Positions 24,205 through 25,997 of a DNA stretch of 25,997 nt are shown here, piece after piece. Location of the stretch: contig NW_024468394.1 in NCBI RefSeq assembly GCF_002104995.1, forward strand, positions 1-25,997, given 5' to 3'. A program made the position numbers and the translations under genes. The notes under the pieces were generated by a model. That model did no database searches and was not told where the DNA came from. It saw nothing but the letters and a program-made list of their open reading frames with translations. Every line of letters begins with the position of its first letter. The stretch's first letter is position 1. Source of the DNA: Linderina pennispora (Eukaryota; Kickxellomycota; Kickxellomycetes; Kickxellales; Kickxellaceae).

Positions 24205-25997
24205 ATGGTGTTCATACCTGACGAGCCACCGCGGCATTCGCTAGATGCAGCAAGAAATTCCACGCCAACAACGGAACAGCAGCGGTGCAGCATGCAATAA
24301 GCGAGCACGGCACCAACAGCACGACGCCGCGTGCGGGCACCATCGGACAGCAGCACAGAAGACAGCAAACCGGATGTCGTATGCGCACCAGCGGAGCCAG
24401 AGCGGCTGGGACAAGCTGTTCCGCAACATGTCGCAGCGGTCCGAGTCGCACCCGGCCGAACACACGCACAGCCCAGCGCCGACGGCGGCACCGAGTCGCG
24501 GGTGCCGGGCATCGGCGAAGACACGCTTCTGCACGAAGACGTTCAGTATGTTGACGAGTAAGCCTATCCATCTTTCGCCCCCTCCCACCATTCATGCGCA
24601 TCCCACGTGTCCATATGCGCAGGTTCGCGAACGCATACTAACACTTTAATATTAGGTCTGATGATGCTGGCGATGCCTTGGCTCTAGGCGGATTCCCACG
24701 TGGCGGGGTCGATAACCGCGGGCGGTCAGACACCGGCGCGTCGTCAACCGGCTCGGCTATTCAGTACGCCAACAGCCACATTGGCTCGACCACGCAGCTG
24801 AACACCCACTACGACATTCCGCCCGATCCACAGGAGCTCTCGCAGCCGCCAGAAAAGGTCATGAAGCCGCCGCCCGATGACGATGAGGAGCACCCGACGT
24901 TTCTGCGGTACTTTCACAATCACCACGGCGAAGGCAATTCACAGGAACAAGAGCGCAGCGGTCGATGGGCAAATTCACACGATTCCTGCACCAGGACAGC
25001 GAGGGTCTGCACCGCTCATCGTCGGCACCGTCGTCGGCATCGTCCTCATCTAGCGCGACGGGGGGCGAGGAGGACGAAGAGAAGACAAACAAAAATAAGC
25101 GCATGGAGGAGCTCCGGCACAAGTTCAAGCGGCTGTTCTCAAGGCCTCGGTGATGACGCGCAAACCCCAGCAGAAGATGAAGAGCTCGTTCCCGAATGGC
25201 ATGTTCCCGTTCCTGCAGGACGCGCTGTTCGTGCCCATGTTTTACTTTATGCGCGATGAGCACGGCCACCGCGCCCCGCCAGTCATCTTCGATGCGATTT
25301 CGCTTGCAGTCACGGTCTCTGGCACCACCTTCGACTCTGAAGACCAGCACCACTTTGTTGTCCGCATCGAGCTCCAGTACGGTGACATCAAATGGGTGAT
25401 CTACAGACGCCTCCAGGACTTCATCACCCTGCACACCATGCTGACGCTGCGCAAGTTCCAGGGCCGCGTCCACAAGCTGCCGACGTTCCCGCAGCAGTTC
25501 TCGTATGCCATCGAAAAGGCCAAGTCGTTTACGCCGGGCCACCAGCGCGTCAACCGCATGAATCAGGCCACGGTGACCGCAAGCAGGCGCTCGAGAACTA
25601 TCTGATCAAGGTGCTGCGCGCGATGAACATGCGGCCTGCGTACGAGATCTGCACGTTCCTGGAGCTCAGCGCCGTGTCGATTGTCAAGGATGTCGGATGG
25701 AAGGGCAAGGAGGGCAACTGGACAGGCGAGTCGAGCACACGACTGGCCAGTGGTGCACCCCGCGTGACTTGCGGCGGTGGACGCGCAATGGGTGATTGTG
25801 CGTGATTCATACATTGCCTTCTGCAGCCACATCTCCGATCCCTACCCGACCGACGTGCTGTTTGCAGACTCGCAGTTTGACATCAAATTCCGCAAAAAGA
25901 CCGGCCGCAATCCGCTGTTTCCGTACCGGATCACAGTATCGAACCAGTACCGGCGGATCCAGCTGCGCAGCGATAGTGAACGCGTGATCAACGAATG
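24205..25997 (+). pseudogene. Phospholipase D (Spo14/PLD1 type), N-terminal PX-PH part, frameshifted, runs off right edge
   Basis: A likely start at 24205 reads MVFIPDEPPRHSLDAARNST. An intron at 24558-24655 (98 nt, GTAAGC start, TACTAAC branch site at 24636-24642, ATTAG end) joins VDE to SDDAGDALALGGF. A disordered segment follows. Then comes FPFLQDALFVPMFYFMRDEHG and a PX domain (ISLAVTVSGTTFDSEDQHHF, then VIYRRLQDFITLH). After it lies LSAVSIVKDVGWKGKEG, a PLD1 hallmark, and a PH domain start (WVIVRDSYIAF). The HKD catalytic motifs would lie beyond the window. Frame changes occur in exon 1 and near 24955, 25150, 25570 and 25790. The enzyme hydrolyses phosphatidylcholine to phosphatidic acid and acts in membrane trafficking and sporulation. 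Assembly error or decay could explain the breaks. Confidence 0.75.

Overview
This window looks like nuclear DNA of an early-diverging filamentous fungus. The gene density is high, introns are few and short (two seen, 98-99 nt, with CTAAC-type branch points), coding regions are GC-rich, and genes such as alternative oxidase, ARL8 and a TnpB-like Fanzor nuclease are present. The style (many short genes, an F-box/LRR-like gene, Fanzor) would suit Kickxellomycotina such as Coemansia, but that placement is inference only.

Layout. 1-813 (-): 5' part of an F-box/LRR-like gene that runs off the left edge. 1303-2699 (+): a decayed, 5'-truncated and internally deleted Fanzor element copy (copy 1). 2727-3513 (-): a frameshifted short-chain dehydrogenase. 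3660-5234 (-): mitochondrial PP2C phosphatase of the PDP/Ptc5 type, divergent from 5420-6082 (+), a Faf1/C1orf131-like ribosome-biogenesis factor. 6470-8194 (+): 14-TM DHA2-type MFS transporter, convergent with 8427-9125 (-), RMI1. 9275 to at least 12030 (-): a second, nearly complete Fanzor element (copy 2) just upstream of RMI1. 12.03-13.5 kb: a gene-poor, repeat-bearing stretch ending in tRNA-Thr(CGU). 14035-15063 (-): alternative oxidase. 15686-16255 (-): ISA2-type Fe-S assembly protein. 16574-16825 (+): a small two-TM protein. 17157-17387 (+): SEC61 gamma. 17799-18311 (+): eIF1A with one intron. 18810-19905 (+): ornithine carbamoyltransferase broken by single-base deletions. 19944-21670 (-): FYVE protein, frameshifted. 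21897-22382 (-): GFA-family protein, frameshifted. 22807-23370 (-): ARL8 GTPase, intact. 24205-25997 (+): N-terminal half of a PX-PH phospholipase D (Spo14/PLD1 type), frameshifted and running off the right edge.

Most of the genes are unlinked housekeeping functions: mitochondrial metabolism and Fe-S assembly, ER translocation, translation initiation, endolysosomal trafficking. The accessory content is the pair of Fanzor elements. Fanzors are eukaryotic relatives of TnpB and Cas12, RNA-guided nucleases carried by transposons. Copy 2 keeps the RuvC Asp-Glu-Asp residues and the zinc ribbon, but its reading frame is split in two. Both copies share a structured 3' end (a 7-bp stem, a small hairpin, then a GC-rich terminal hairpin) followed by CTAG and a T. 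This resembles a Helitron 3' terminus and could hold the guide (omega) RNA. Copy 1 has lost the catalytic core but keeps this 3' end, so it may be a guide-RNA-only relic.

Several genes (F-box, SDR, OTC, FYVE, GFA, PLD) carry frameshifts inside otherwise well-conserved protein sequence, while neighbours of similar length are clean. In OTC all six located changes are single-base losses. Assembly or read error is the simplest explanation, and pseudogenisation the alternative.
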